64,000 nucleotides of DNA from Rhodanobacter sp. ANJX3 (lineage in GTDB: Bacteria; Pseudomonadota; Gammaproteobacteria; Xanthomonadales; Rhodanobacteraceae): assembly GCF_014200755.1 (NCBI RefSeq), contig NZ_JACHCM010000003.1, forward strand, positions 248,001-312,000. The letters run 5' to 3'. The first letter of the stretch is position 1. Each line of letters opens with the position of its first letter. The position numbers and the translations under genes are program-made. The notes beneath the pieces are model-generated. The model made no database searches, had not been told where the DNA came from, and was given only the letters and a program-made list of their open reading frames with translations. This document shows positions 46,951 through 55,348 of this stretch, one piece after another.

Positions 46951-48141
46951 TTACTTGATGACCTTGGCAACGACGCCGGCGCCGACGGTGCGACCGCCTT
47001 CACGGATGGCGAAGCGCAGGCCTTCGTCCATCGCGATCGGGTGGATCAGGCTCACCACCATCTTCACGTTGTCACCCGGCATCACCATTTCCACGCCCTC
47101 GGGCAGCTCGCAAGCGCCCGTCACGTCGGTGGTGCGGAAGTAGAACTGCGGGCGGTAGCCCTTGAAGAACGGCGTATGACGGCCACCCTCGTCCTTCGAC
47201 AGAACGTACACCTCGGCCTCGAAGTCCGTATGCGGGGTGATCGTGCCCGGCTTGGCCAGCACCTGGCCGCGCTCGACGTCGTCACGCTTCAGGCCGCGCA
47301 GCAGCAGACCGGCGTTGTCGCCTGCCTGACCCTGATCCAGCAGCTTGCGGAACATTTCCACGCCCGTCACGGTGGTCTTCTGCGTATTGCGGATACCCAC
47401 CACTTCGATTTCGTCGCCGACCTTGATGATGCCGCGCTCGATACGACCGGTCACCACCGTGCCGCGGCCGGAGATCGAGAACACGTCTTCGACCGGCATC
47501 AGGAACGGCTTGTCGATCACGCGCACCGGCTCAGGGATGTACGCGTCCAGCGCGTCCACCAGCTTGATGATCGACGGCACGCCGATTTCGCTCTGGTCGC
47601 CTTCCAGCGCCAGCTTGGCCGAACCATGGATCATCGGGGTGTCGTCGCCCGGGAAGTCGTACTTGCTCAGCAGCTCGCGCACTTCCATCTCGACCAGCTC
47701 GAGCAGCTCGGCGTCGTCGACCATGTCCGCCTTGTTCAGGTAGACCACGATGTACGGCACGCCGACCTGGCGCGACAGCAGGATGTGCTCGCGCGTCTGC
47801 GGCATCGGGCCGTCCGCGGCCGAGCACACCAGAATCGCGCCGTCCATCTGCGCCGCACCGGTGATCATGTTCTTCACATAATCCGCGTGACCCGGGCAGT
47901 CGACGTGCGCGTAGTGGCGGTTCGGCGACTCGTATTCCACGTGCGCGGTCGAGATCGTGATGCCGCGCGCCTTCTCTTCCGGCGCCGCGTCGATCGCGTC
48001 ATAGGCCTTGAACTCGCCACCGAAACGTTCTGCACCGACTTTCGTCAGCGCCGCTGTCAGCGTCGTCTTGCCGTGATCCACGTGACCAATCGTGCCGACG
48101 TTGACGTGCGGCTTGGTGCGTTCGAATTTACCCTTTGCCAT
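46951..48141 (-). CDS. tuf: Elongation factor Tu, copy 2
   Basis: The tRNA-linked copy (tufB position) of EF-Tu, 396 residues, identical in protein to 29730-30920 and apparently identical in nucleotide sequence across the coding region. It sits between tRNA-Thr and tRNA-Trp, as in E. coli thrT-tufB. Sequence upstream of the ATG differs completely from copy 1. The downstream region shares a degenerate repeat with copy 1. Confidence 0.99.
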   Translation of the reverse strand: MAKGKFERTKPHVNVGTIGHVDHGKTTLTAALTKVGAERFGGEFKAYDAIDAAPEEKARGITISTAHVEYESPNRHYAHVDCPGHADYVKNMITGAAQMDGAILVCSAADGPMPQTREHILLSRQVGVPYIVVYLNKADMVDDAELLELVEMEVRELLSKYDFPGDDTPMIHGSAKLALEGDQSEIGVPSIIKLVDALDAYIPEPVRVIDKPFLMPVEDVFSISGRGTVVTGRIERGIIKVGDEIEVVGIRNTQKTTVTGVEMFRKLLDQGQAGDNAGLLLRGLKRDDVERGQVLAKPGTITPHTDFEAEVYVLSKDEGGRHTPFFKGYRPQFYFRTTDVTGACELPEGVEMVMPGDNVKMVVSLIHPIAMDEGLRFAIREGGRTVGAGVVAKVIK

Positions 48142-48224
48142 GCGCGCTAAACCCCGATGGAGTCAATCAATTGAAGGAAAAAAACCGACCGTATCCGACC
48201 TGAGCCATTACGGGCGTAGTGAAA

Positions 48225-48300
<76 letters not shown>

Positions 48301-48310
48301 GGATACTTCA

Positions 48311-48353
48311 GCCATCCTCCATGATGGCAAAGAACAGACCGGCATCCTGCCGG
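48311..48353 (-). repeat. Double-hairpin repeat element upstream of tRNA-Thr
   Basis: Hairpin B is GCCATC-CTCCAT-GATGGC (48311-48328) and hairpin A is CCGGCA-TCC-TGCCGG (48339-48353). It is the third member of the family found after both tuf copies, so the element is not tied to tuf itself. Confidence 0.7.
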
Positions 48354-48360
48354 ACAATTC

Positions 48361-48402
48361 AAAAAAAGCGTCGACTTCCGCATTGCATGCAAAGGTCGAC
48401 CG
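48361..48402 (-). terminator. Terminator-like hairpin between tRNA-Gly and tRNA-Thr
   Basis: On the minus strand GCGGTCGAC and GTCGACGC form about eight pairs with one bulge and a long 19-base loop, followed directly by six T. It could end or attenuate the tRNA-Tyr/tRNA-Gly transcript before tRNA-Thr and tuf. The long loop lowers confidence. Confidence 0.4.
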
Positions 48403-48421
48403 CTTGGCCGATGCAGCGCAA

Positions 48422-48495
48422 TGGAGCGGAAGGCGGGAATCGAACCCGCATAATCAGTTTGGAAAACTGATGTTCTACCATTGAACTACTCCCGC
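48422..48495 (-). tRNA. glyT: tRNA-Gly (anticodon TCC)
   Basis: A 74-base cloverleaf with encoded CCA. The acceptor arm is GCGGGAG/CTTCCGC with one G-T pair, the anticodon TCC is at 48463-48461, and the T-arm reads CGGGTTCGATTCCCG. It lies 215 bases after tRNA-Tyr. Confidence 0.96.
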
Positions 48496-48710
48496 CCTGC
48501 GCGGAACTCGCTCGATAAACGGGACGGGCTTCGTGATCCACATCGAATCATGCCACCTGCCTCATCCATCAGGGCCGCGCCGCTTTCGCGTCGCGATCAG
48601 AATTGCTTCCTTGCAACCATGTGTACTTGTTCTACTGAACGCCGCGATAAAACTAACGTCGCTCACTTTTTGACGCTTCACCGTTTCACAAATCGAAGCA
48701 GTGACCAAGC

Positions 48711-48796
48711 TGGTGGAGGGAGGTGGATTCGAACCACCGAAGGCGTAAGCCAGCAGATTTACAGTCTGCCCCCGTTGGCCGCTTGGGTATCCCTCC
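48711..48796 (-). tRNA. tyrT: tRNA-Tyr (anticodon GTA)
   Basis: An 86-base tRNA with a long variable arm and encoded CCA. The acceptor arm is GGAGGGA/TCCCTCC, the anticodon GTA is at 48762-48760, and the T-loop reads GTTCGAA. It is the first gene of the tRNA-tuf operon and follows a strong promoter. Confidence 0.97.
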
Positions 48797-48810
48797 AACA
48801 AAGAACGCGT

Positions 48811-48839
48811 ATTGTGTGGATCGAGCCTTGAGCTGTCAA
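48811..48839 (-). promoter_or_regulatory. Strong promoter of the tRNA-Tyr/tuf operon
   Basis: On the minus strand a consensus -35 TTGACA (48839-48834) and a -10 CACAAT (48816-48811, 4/6 match) are separated by exactly 17 bases. ACGCG follows, a G/C-rich discriminator of the stringent type. The start would be about eight bases before mature tRNA-Tyr. Confidence 0.75.
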
Positions 48840-48896
48840 CACCTGAGGCGTGCAAATGCGCGTATTTCGCACAGTTTTTGCGCGTACGGCTGCAGG

Positions 48897-49385
48897 TCAG
48901 CTCGCGGACGCGCCGTGCATATCGATCAGCTGCTCCATGCCCTTGGACAGTTCCAGAAGCTGTTTCGCCTGCAGCTGCAGCCGGCGCTCGTTGTCGTTAC
49001 TTGGCTCCCAGCGCGGCACCGCAGTGGGTTTACCGTCCTGCCCGTCGAGCGCCACGAACACCATCACGCAGCTGGTTGCCAGCCGCTGCTCGCCCTTGCG
49101 CAGATCGCGCGCCAGCACATCCACGGCCATATGCATGCTCGATGTGCCGGTGTGAATCAGACGAGCCCGCACCGTGACCAGGTCGCCGATCAGGATCGGC
49201 GCCACGAACTGAATGCCGCTGACCGACGCGGTGACGCAATATGCGCCGCTCCAGCCCACCGCACAGGCATAACCGGCCTGATCGATCCACTTCATGGCCA
49301 TGCCGCCGTGCACCTTGCCGCCGAAGTTGACGTCGGTGGGCTGGGCGAGAAAACGGAAAGTCACTTCGTGCTGCTGGCCTGACAT
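48897..49385 (-). CDS. Hot-dog fold acyl-CoA thioesterase
   Basis: Predicted 162-residue cytoplasmic thioesterase of the YciA/BFIT-like group, hydrolysing acyl-CoA to acid and CoA. The family stretch NFGGKVHGGMAMKWIDQAGY includes the hot-dog helix, with the catalytic Asp/Glu region following, and MHMAVDVLARDLRKGEQRLA matches the second half. Chain-length preference cannot be read from sequence. It lies 43 bases after ychF and may be co-transcribed. Confidence 0.88.
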   Translation of the reverse strand: MSGQQHEVTFRFLAQPTDVNFGGKVHGGMAMKWIDQAGYACAVGWSGAYCVTASVSGIQFVAPILIGDLVTVRARLIHTGTSSMHMAVDVLARDLRKGEQRLATSCVMVFVALDGQDGKPTAVPRWEPSNDNERRLQLQAKQLLELSKGMEQLIDMHGASAS

Positions 49386-49428
49386 GGAAACTCCGGCTAA
49401 AGGTCGAACAAACTCACGACGACGCGCG

Positions 49429-50520
49429 TCAGACGTTGAACAGGAAATTCAGCACGTCGCCGTCCTTGACGACGTAGTCTTTGCCCTCGGCGCGCATCTT
49501 GCCCGCCTCCTTGGCGCCCTGCTCGCCGCGATAGCGGATGAAATCGTCGAAACCGATCGTCTGCGCACGAATAAAGCCGCGCTCGAAATCGGTGTGGATC
49601 ACGCCAGCCGCCTGCGGCGCGGTGTCGCCGATGTGGATCGTCCAGGCGCGCACTTCCTTGACGCCGGCAGTGAAGTACGTCTGCAGACCGAGCAACCCGA
49701 ACGCCGCGCGCGCCAGCCGATTAAGCCCCGGCTCCTTCAGGCCCATTTCGGCGAGAAACTCCGCTTTGTCGGCGTCGTCCATCTCGGCCATATCCGACTC
49801 GATGGCCGCGCACACGGCGACCACCGGCGCACCCTCGATGGCCGCATGCTCACGCACCTTGTCCAGCAGCGGATTGTTCTCGAAACCGTCTTCGGCCACA
49901 TTGGCCACGTACATCGCCGGCTTGATGGTCAGCAGCGACAGCGGCTTGAGCGCCAGCTTTTCTTCATCGGACAGCGGCGCCGAGCGCGCCGGATTGCCCT
50001 GATCCAGATGCGGCACCACTTTTTCCAGCGCGGCAACCATCAGCTTGGCGTCCTTGTCGCCTGCGCGGGCTTTCTTCTGCTCGCGCTGCAGCGCCTTGTC
50101 GGCCGTAGCCAGATCGGCCAGCGCCAGCTCGGTACCGATAACGATAATGTCGTCGAGCGGATCGATGCGGCCGGCCACGTGGATAATGTTGTCGTCGTTG
50201 AAACAACGCACAACGTTGACGATGGCGTCGGTCTCGCGAATATTGGCCAGGAACTGGTTGCCCAAGCCCTCGCCCTTCGACGCGCCCGCCACCAATCCGG
50301 CAATATCGACGAACTCGACCACGGCCGACACTACTTTCTGCGGCTTGACGATCTCGGACAGCTGCGCCAGTCGCACGTCCGGCACTTCCACGATGCCGAC
50401 ATTGGGCTCGATGGTGCAGAACGGATAGTTCGCCGCCTCAATGCCCGCCTTGGTCAGCGCGTTGAACAGGGTGGACTTGCCGACGTTGGGCAGACCGACG
50501 ATGCCGCATTTGATACCCAT
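49429..50520 (-). CDS. ychF: Redox-responsive ATPase YchF
   Basis: Obg-family P-loop protein that prefers ATP, binds ribosomes and modulates oxidative-stress responses. The 363 residues have Walker [16 protein letters not shown] near the N-terminus, a coiled-coil insertion, and a C-terminal TGS domain ([20 protein letters not shown]). NLxE-type specificity explains ATP use in the family. It is 81 bases after pth, the common order. Confidence 0.97.
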   Translation of the reverse strand: MGIKCGIVGLPNVGKSTLFNALTKAGIEAANYPFCTIEPNVGIVEVPDVRLAQLSEIVKPQKVVSAVVEFVDIAGLVAGASKGEGLGNQFLANIRETDAIVNVVRCFNDDNIIHVAGRIDPLDDIIVIGTELALADLATADKALQREQKKARAGDKDAKLMVAALEKVVPHLDQGNPARSAPLSDEEKLALKPLSLLTIKPAMYVANVAEDGFENNPLLDKVREHAAIEGAPVVAVCAAIESDMAEMDDADKAEFLAEMGLKEPGLNRLARAAFGLLGLQTYFTAGVKEVRAWTIHIGDTAPQAAGVIHTDFERGFIRAQTIGFDDFIRYRGEQGAKEAGKMRAEGKDYVVKDGDVLNFLFNV

Positions 50521-50601
50521 GATGATTCCGTGCCGTGAAACGTGAGGCGCAAATCGATCCGGTGGCTCGGCTTGCGCATCGCGTCTGCTGCGAATGAAAA
50601 C

Positions 50602-51198
50602 CTACTTTTTCACTGCACTGGCTTCCGCACTGTGCAGCTGATGCATTGCCTTTTCAAACTCGCCCCTCGTCGCCAGCGGCAGCACATCAAGTGCTCTGCC
50701 GATACCGAACAGCATGGCGTCTTCGTCAGCCGCCGAGGGCCGACCCAGCACCCAGGGCGTGACCTGATCCCGATGCCCGGGATGGCCGATACCCACGCGC
50801 AACCGATGGAATTTACCGTGCCCCAGATGGGCCATGATGTCGCGCAGGCCGTTCTGACCGCCATGGCCGCCGTCGAACTTGAGGCGCACCACGCCAGGCG
50901 GCAAATCGAGATCATCGTGCGCGACCAGGCACTGCTCCGACTCGATCTTGTAGTAGCGCAGCGCGGAAGCCACCGCGATGCCGCTTTTGTTCATGAAGGT
51001 CGAAGGCTTCAGCAGCCACACCGACTCGCCACCGATGGCGACCTTGCAGGCTTCGCCGTGCAGCTTGCCGTCGAAACCGAACCGCTGGCCCTGCGCGCTG
51101 GCGAGGGCGTCCACAAACCAGAACCCGGCGTTGTGCCGGGTTCTGAGGTATTCGGCACCGGGGTTGCCCAGTCCGACGATGAGTCGCAAACCTGCCAT
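50602..51198 (-). CDS. pth: Peptidyl-tRNA hydrolase
   Basis: Recycles peptidyl-tRNA released during translation. The 198 residues start MAGLRLIVGLGNPGAEYLRT. The catalytic His is in RTRHNAGFWFVD, and the DDLDLPPGVVRLKFDGGHGGQNG region is conserved. A TTG at 51210 could add four residues but is unlikely. A strong hairpin lies between rplY and this start. Confidence 0.97.
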   Translation of the reverse strand: MAGLRLIVGLGNPGAEYLRTRHNAGFWFVDALASAQGQRFGFDGKLHGEACKVAIGGESVWLLKPSTFMNKSGIAVASALRYYKIESEQCLVAHDDLDLPPGVVRLKFDGGHGGQNGLRDIMAHLGHGKFHRLRVGIGHPGHRDQVTPWVLGRPSAADEDAMLFGIGRALDVLPLATRGEFEKAMHQLHSAEASAVKK

Positions 51199-51215
51199 GA
51201 CGGAAGGCAAGCAGC

Positions 51216-51245
51216 GCAGCCCGCACCGTTTCCAGTGCGGGCTGC
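51216..51245 (-). promoter_or_regulatory. Strong hairpin in the rplY-pth gap
   Basis: GCAGCCCGCAC and GTGCGGGCTGC form a perfect 11-bp G/C-rich stem with an eight-base loop. It fills almost the whole 53-base gap between the rplY stop and the pth ATG. No T-run follows, so attenuation, RNA processing or control of pth translation are all possible. Confidence 0.6.
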
Positions 51246-51251
51246 AGCGGC

Positions 51252-51920
51252 TTACTTCTTGTCGTCCTTCTTGGCGTCGCCGGCGGGCTTGGCGGCAGCG
51301 TCATCACCCTCGACAGCTTCCGGCGCTTCGTCCACTTCTTCCTGCACGAACATTACGGTGACCACGGCAATGTCGTGATCCTCGCCCAGCGCCAGCGCCG
51401 GAATTTCGACGTTCGCCGGCAGCGTCAGCTGCGACAGATGGATGATATCGCCTTCCTTCAGCTTGCCCAGATCGAGCTCGATGAACTCCGGCAGATCCTT
51501 GGGCAGGCAGGAGACTTCCACTTCCGTGAGGTTGTGCGAAATGACCACGCCGGAAGTCTTGGCAGCCGGCGAGGTTTCCTGGTTGAGGAAGTGCAGCGGC
51601 ACGTTGACGCGAACGACTTCGTTCTCGTTGATGCGCAGGAAATCCATGTGCATCATCAGCTGCTTGAACGGGTGCTTCTGCCAGTCGCGCACCAGCACCT
51701 TCTGCACCTTGCCGTCGACGTTGAGGTCGAGCACCGAGGAGAAGAACCACTCGTGCTTGGCAGCGAGCAGGATGGTGTTGTGTTCGATCTGGATGCTCTG
51801 CGGATCCTTGCCGGCGCCGTAAACGACGGCAGGCACGAAGCTCGCATGACGCAGGCGGCGGCTCGCACCTTTCCCCTCGTCTTTGCGGCTCTGCGCCTTG
51901 ATTTCGTGTGTCTTAGCCAT
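51252..51920 (-). CDS. rplY: 50S ribosomal protein L25 (general stress protein Ctc type)
   Basis: 5S rRNA-binding protein. The 222 residues are the long Ctc form: an N-terminal L25 domain (ASRRLRHASFVPAVVYGAGK) and a C-terminal TL5-like beta domain, with an Ala/Asp/Lys-rich tail. E. coli L25 has only the first domain. It lies between prs and pth, its usual place in xanthomonads and pseudomonads. Confidence 0.97.
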   Translation of the reverse strand: MAKTHEIKAQSRKDEGKGASRRLRHASFVPAVVYGAGKDPQSIQIEHNTILLAAKHEWFFSSVLDLNVDGKVQKVLVRDWQKHPFKQLMMHMDFLRINENEVVRVNVPLHFLNQETSPAAKTSGVVISHNLTEVEVSCLPKDLPEFIELDLGKLKEGDIIHLSQLTLPANVEIPALALGEDHDIAVVTVMFVQEEVDEAPEAVEGDDAAAKPAGDAKKDDKK

Positions 51921-52095
51921 GTTGGTATTGCCTTGGTTGGGTAGTAACCGCTTCGCAGCGGTCGAGTGACTTTCCCGCGACCAGAAAAGTCGATGGTGCG
52001 ATGGCGAATGCCATCGCGTTTGAAGCCAAAAACTGTGGGTGCAGCAATATCAGCCAGTCAGTATGAAGCAATACGACTGAATCAATCCCGCCGCA

Positions 52096-53055
52096 TCAGT
52101 CCACGTACAGCGAACTCACCGACTCGCCAAAGGCGATGCGGCGAATGGTTTCGGCCAGCAGCTCGGCGACCGACAGCTGACGAATCCGGGTACAGGCCTG
52201 CACCTGCGGACTGAGCGGCAGCGTATTGGTGACTACCAGCTGATCGAGCTGGGAGCCTTCGATATTGCTGACCGCCGCGCCCGACAGCACCGGATGCACG
52301 CAGTAGGCAACCACCTTGCGGGCGCCACGCTCTTTCAGCGCAGCGGCGGCCGCACACAGCGTGCCGGCGGTATCGACGATGTCGTCGATCAGCACGCAGG
52401 TCTTGCCGTTCACGTCGCCGATGATGTTCATCACCGTGGCCACGTTGGCCTTCGGGCGGCGCTTGTCGATGATCGCCAGATCCGCGTCGTCGAGCCGCTT
52501 GGCCAGTGCGCGGGCGCGCACCACGCCGCCCACGTCCGGGCTGACCACGATCACATCGTCCATGCTGTGATGGCGCCAGATATCGGCCAGCAGCACCGGC
52601 GAGGCGTACACGTTGTCGACCGGAATATCGAAGAAGCCCTGGATCTGGTCGGCGTGCAGATCCACCGTCAGCACCCGGTCGACGCCCGCGGCGCCGATCA
52701 TGCGGGCAGCCAGCTTGGCGGTGATCGGTACGCGGGCCGAGCGCGGCCGGCGATCCTGTCGCGCGTAGCCGAAATACGGCATCACCGCGGTCACACTCAT
52801 GGCCGAAGCGCGCTTGAGCGCATCGACCAGCGCCAGCAGCTCGAACAGGTTTTCCGCACTCGGCGCACCCGTCGGCTGGATGACGAAAACCTCCTGCCGG
52901 CGGACGTTTTCCTCGATTTCGATCTGCACTTCGCCGTCGCTGAACGTGCTGACCAGCGCCTTGCCAAGCGGCACGCCCAGTCGATGGGCGACGTCCTCGG
53001 ACAGCGCGCGATGCGCATTGCCGGTAAAAAGCATCATCGGGGTGGACGTGTCCAC
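52096..53055 (-). CDS. prs: Ribose-phosphate pyrophosphokinase (PRPP synthetase)
   Basis: Makes PRPP from ribose-5-phosphate and ATP for nucleotide, His and Trp synthesis. The 319 residues contain the flexible-loop region [20 protein letters not shown] and the PRPP-binding loop [13 protein letters not shown]. The GTG at 53055 was chosen because GAGGT lies seven bases upstream and the length matches xanthomonad Prs; longer readings run into tRNA-Gln. It follows tRNA-Gln by 32 bases. Confidence 0.96.
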   Translation of the reverse strand: MDTSTPMMLFTGNAHRALSEDVAHRLGVPLGKALVSTFSDGEVQIEIEENVRRQEVFVIQPTGAPSAENLFELLALVDALKRASAMSVTAVMPYFGYARQDRRPRSARVPITAKLAARMIGAAGVDRVLTVDLHADQIQGFFDIPVDNVYASPVLLADIWRHHSMDDVIVVSPDVGGVVRARALAKRLDDADLAIIDKRRPKANVATVMNIIGDVNGKTCVLIDDIVDTAGTLCAAAAALKERGARKVVAYCVHPVLSGAAVSNIEGSQLDQLVVTNTLPLSPQVQACTRIRQLSVAELLAETIRRIAFGESVSSLYVD

Positions 53056-53087
53056 AGTGGTTACCTCGGAACTCAAGCCATCAGGAA

Positions 53088-53164
53088 TGGCTGGGGCGGC
53101 AGGATTCGAACCTGCGTATGCGGGAATCAAAATCCCGTGCCTTAACCAGCTTGGCGACGCCCCA
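53088..53164 (-). tRNA. glnU: tRNA-Gln (anticodon TTG)
   Basis: A 77-base cloverleaf with encoded CCA. The acceptor arm is TGGGGCG/CGCCCCA, the anticodon TTG is at 53130-53128, and the T-loop reads GTTCGAA. It lies between ispE and prs, the classic position in gammaproteobacteria. Confidence 0.96.
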
Positions 53165-53241
53165 GTAGTAGGTTGTTCGATTGTGCTTTTGTTCGTACTC
53201 GTTGGGGTTCGCCATGCCGCCAGCGAACGCCGTGTGTCGTT

Positions 53242-54660
53242 TCACTCCGTGCGCGATTGATGCCGCGCCAGAGCCTGCTGCAGCGGTGAAACATCGACCC
53301 CCGAGGCCACGTGGGCCGTGAAGGCCACCGGACATTGCCCGGCGATCGATACCGCCCGCTCGAATGATTTCGTTTCCAGAAACACGCAGCCGCCACTACC
53401 GGACAGTCGCGCTTGACCGAAGCCGCCCAGCCAGTCGAGCGCGGCGGCCACCCGCGGGTGACGCGCGCGTACTACCGGCGCAAAGGCATTTTCTGTCGTT
53501 TCGCCAGAAGCAAAGGATGAAATTGTCGCCCGCGGCGCATTTCGTGTCAATTCAGACGCCTGGAAAAGCGCGGCCGTCGGCACATGCTCATGCGGGTCGA
53601 GCACCACATACGTTCGCCGCGGCAGCGGCAGCGGTGTGAGCTGCTCGCCGATACCCTCGGCCCAGGCCGACCGACCGCGCACGAAGACCGGCACATCCGC
53701 ACCCAGCTGACGCCCGAGTTCGGCCAGGGTGTCTTCGCCCAGATTCAGCCGCCACAGCCAGTTCAGCGCCACCAGCACGGTGGCCGCATCGGAACTGCCA
53801 CCGCCCAAGCCGCCGCCCATCGGCACGCGCTTGTTTACCTCGATGTCCGCGCCCGCAGCTGCGCCGGCGTGCGTCTTCAAAAGCTGCGCCGCGCGCACCG
53901 CCAGGTCGGACGACTCCGGCACGCCGGGCACCTCGTGTAGCCGCCGAACTTGGCCATCGTCACGCAGGCGCAGGCGGATCTCATCGCCCCAGTCGAGGAT
54001 CCGAAATACCGTCTGCAGCTCGTGGTAACCGTCGGGCCGCCGCCCGGTGATGCGCAAAAAGAGGTTCAACTTGGCCGGCGCAGGCCATATCGTCCATTCG
54101 TTCCGGGCAGGACGCGCCAAAGCGCGGCTCATAAATACCCGCAGCCGGTCTGGAAAACCGTTTTCGCGGTCGCGCTGGCGCGCAAAGGCAAACGCCGGAT
54201 CGTTCTTGTCGACCGCGGCAAAGCCGCGCTTGGCATAGAACGGCGCGTTCCAAGGCACGTCGGCCAGCGTCCCCAGGGCGATCCGGCGATAGCCGGCGGC
54301 GCGTGCCCATTGGCAGGCATGTTCAAGCAACGCGGCACCGATGCCGCGCTGGCCGTAACTTGGCAGCACGTCGATTTCGGCGACGCCGATCGCCTCATCA
54401 GCCGCCCCGCGGTCTATCTCTGCATCCAGCCAGACAAATCCCACCGCCTCCTGGTCCACACTCAGCGCGACCCAGACCAGACCGCGACCGATCGCCCGGT
54501 GCAACAGCTCGGGCGGGATCGGCATATCGGCATAGGCCGCCCAGGCCGGGTGACCGCGAAAAAGCTGCACGGCTTTTCGCTCGATCGCACACAGCGCCGC
54601 AACCTGGTCAGGCAGCGCACGTTCGATGGAAAAAACGCGTTCGGTCGGATGATCGGGCAT
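53242..54660 (-). CDS. ispE: Fusion protein: GNAT acetyltransferase - IspE (CDP-ME kinase)
   Basis: A single 472-residue frame with two domains. Residues 1-180 are a GNAT N-acetyltransferase with motif A LPSYGQRGIGAALLEHA (99-115) and the end strand FYAKRGF. Residues 190-472 are a full IspE, the ATP-dependent kinase of the MEP isoprenoid pathway. Its key residues are Lys197 (PAKLNLF, matching E. coli Lys10), the GHMP loop PMGGGLGGGSSDAA (280-293) and Asp322 (GADVPVF, matching Asp141). Only about ten residues link them, with no stop. Met177 could start a separate IspE but lies in the last GNAT strand and has no Shine-Dalgarno. The start at 54660 also lacks a strong one. Neighbours lolB and tRNA-Gln are standard for ispE. 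Confidence 0.9.
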   Translation of the reverse strand: MPDHPTERVFSIERALPDQVAALCAIERKAVQLFRGHPAWAAYADMPIPPELLHRAIGRGLVWVALSVDQEAVGFVWLDAEIDRGAADEAIGVAEIDVLPSYGQRGIGAALLEHACQWARAAGYRRIALGTLADVPWNAPFYAKRGFAAVDKNDPAFAFARQRDRENGFPDRLRVFMSRALARPARNEWTIWPAPAKLNLFLRITGRRPDGYHELQTVFRILDWGDEIRLRLRDDGQVRRLHEVPGVPESSDLAVRAAQLLKTHAGAAAGADIEVNKRVPMGGGLGGGSSDAATVLVALNWLWRLNLGEDTLAELGRQLGADVPVFVRGRSAWAEGIGEQLTPLPLPRRTYVVLDPHEHVPTAALFQASELTRNAPRATISSFASGETTENAFAPVVRARHPRVAAALDWLGGFGQARLSGSGGCVFLETKSFERAVSIAGQCPVAFTAHVASGVDVSPLQQALARHQSRTE

Positions 54661-54725
54661 GACGGGTCTGGCGACTCAACGCATTCGTGCGCTGCGCGCA
54701 TCGCCGAGCTGCCAGCGAATCGCCA

Positions 54726-55337
54726 TCACTGGAACTGCCATGATTCGATCGACAGCTTCACCTTGTACGGCGGCTTGCTGGCGTAGACCTTGGTCGGCAG
54801 AGCGGGCTGGCGCGTGATGTCCCATTCGCGGTACTCGACCGACCAGCCATCCTGCACCAGCAGCGACGGCAGCGCGTTGTCGCCAAAGCTGACGTCGGCT
54901 GCGCCGCTGTCCGCGCGCAGGCCAAGCACCCAGGCACGCAGATCGCGCAGCGGTACTTCCCAGCCCAGCGCCTTGCGCATCAGCGCCTCGGCATCGGGGC
55001 CGCTGATCGGTCCGGACTTGAGGCCCTGCAGCTGCGCGCCGTCGGGCCCGCCGCTGAGACGGAAGTCCGCGCCGCTGATGGCCGGCCCGCGCAGCACGAA
55101 CTCGTAGCGATCGCCATTCTGCGTCCAGCTGAAGCTACCGCTACCGCCGTCCTTGCCGTCGGACACACCCAACCTCCCCTGCATGACCCAATGATCAGCA
55201 TGGGCCAACGACTGCTCGCGCGACTGCTGCGCCGCCAGCTGGCCGGCACCGCCCTTCGTCCTTATCGCCGGCGCCGGTACGCAGGCGGCAAGCAACAGCG
55301 GCAGCGACACGGCAACGCATCGAAAAACCCGGTTCAT
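54726..55337 (-). CDS. lolB: Outer-membrane lipoprotein receptor LolB
   Basis: Receives lipoproteins from LolA and inserts them in the outer membrane. About 203 residues: a lipoprotein signal (MNRVFRCVAVSLPLLLAAC) with lipobox LAAC, then the LolB fold with WVMQGRLGVSDGKDGGSGSF and LRAWVLGL, as in the family. ATG 55337 has AAGG eight bases upstream; ATG 55352, overlapping the preceding stop by four bases, is an alternative adding five residues. It is upstream of ispE, the usual order. Confidence 0.93.
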   Translation of the reverse strand: MNRVFRCVAVSLPLLLAACVPAPAIRTKGGAGQLAAQQSREQSLAHADHWVMQGRLGVSDGKDGGSGSFSWTQNGDRYEFVLRGPAISGADFRLSGGPDGAQLQGLKSGPISGPDAEALMRKALGWEVPLRDLRAWVLGLRADSGAADVSFGDNALPSLLVQDGWSVEYREWDITRQPALPTKVYASKPPYKVKLSIESWQFQ

Positions 55338-55348
55338 CGCAGCAGCCT

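Noticed and set aside
46948..48150. Identical 370-400-codon antisense frames opposite both tuf copies
   Set aside because: Their repetition only reflects the identical tuf sequences; there is no ribosome site or recognisable domain.
48496..48710. Small protein gene between tRNA-Gly and tRNA-Tyr
   Set aside because: The only frames run into the tRNA genes and have no ribosome site or family resemblance. I see nothing definite in this 215-base stretch.
53056..53130. Longer N-terminus for Prs starting at 53130
   Set aside because: It would run through tRNA-Gln and the spacer; the GTG at 53055 has a good ribosome site and gives the family length.
54120..54135. Separate ispE gene starting at the internal ATG (Met177)
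   Set aside because: No Shine-Dalgarno lies upstream, the Met sits in the last GNAT strand, and there is no stop between the domains, so a fusion is the simpler reading. Internal initiation is not excluded.
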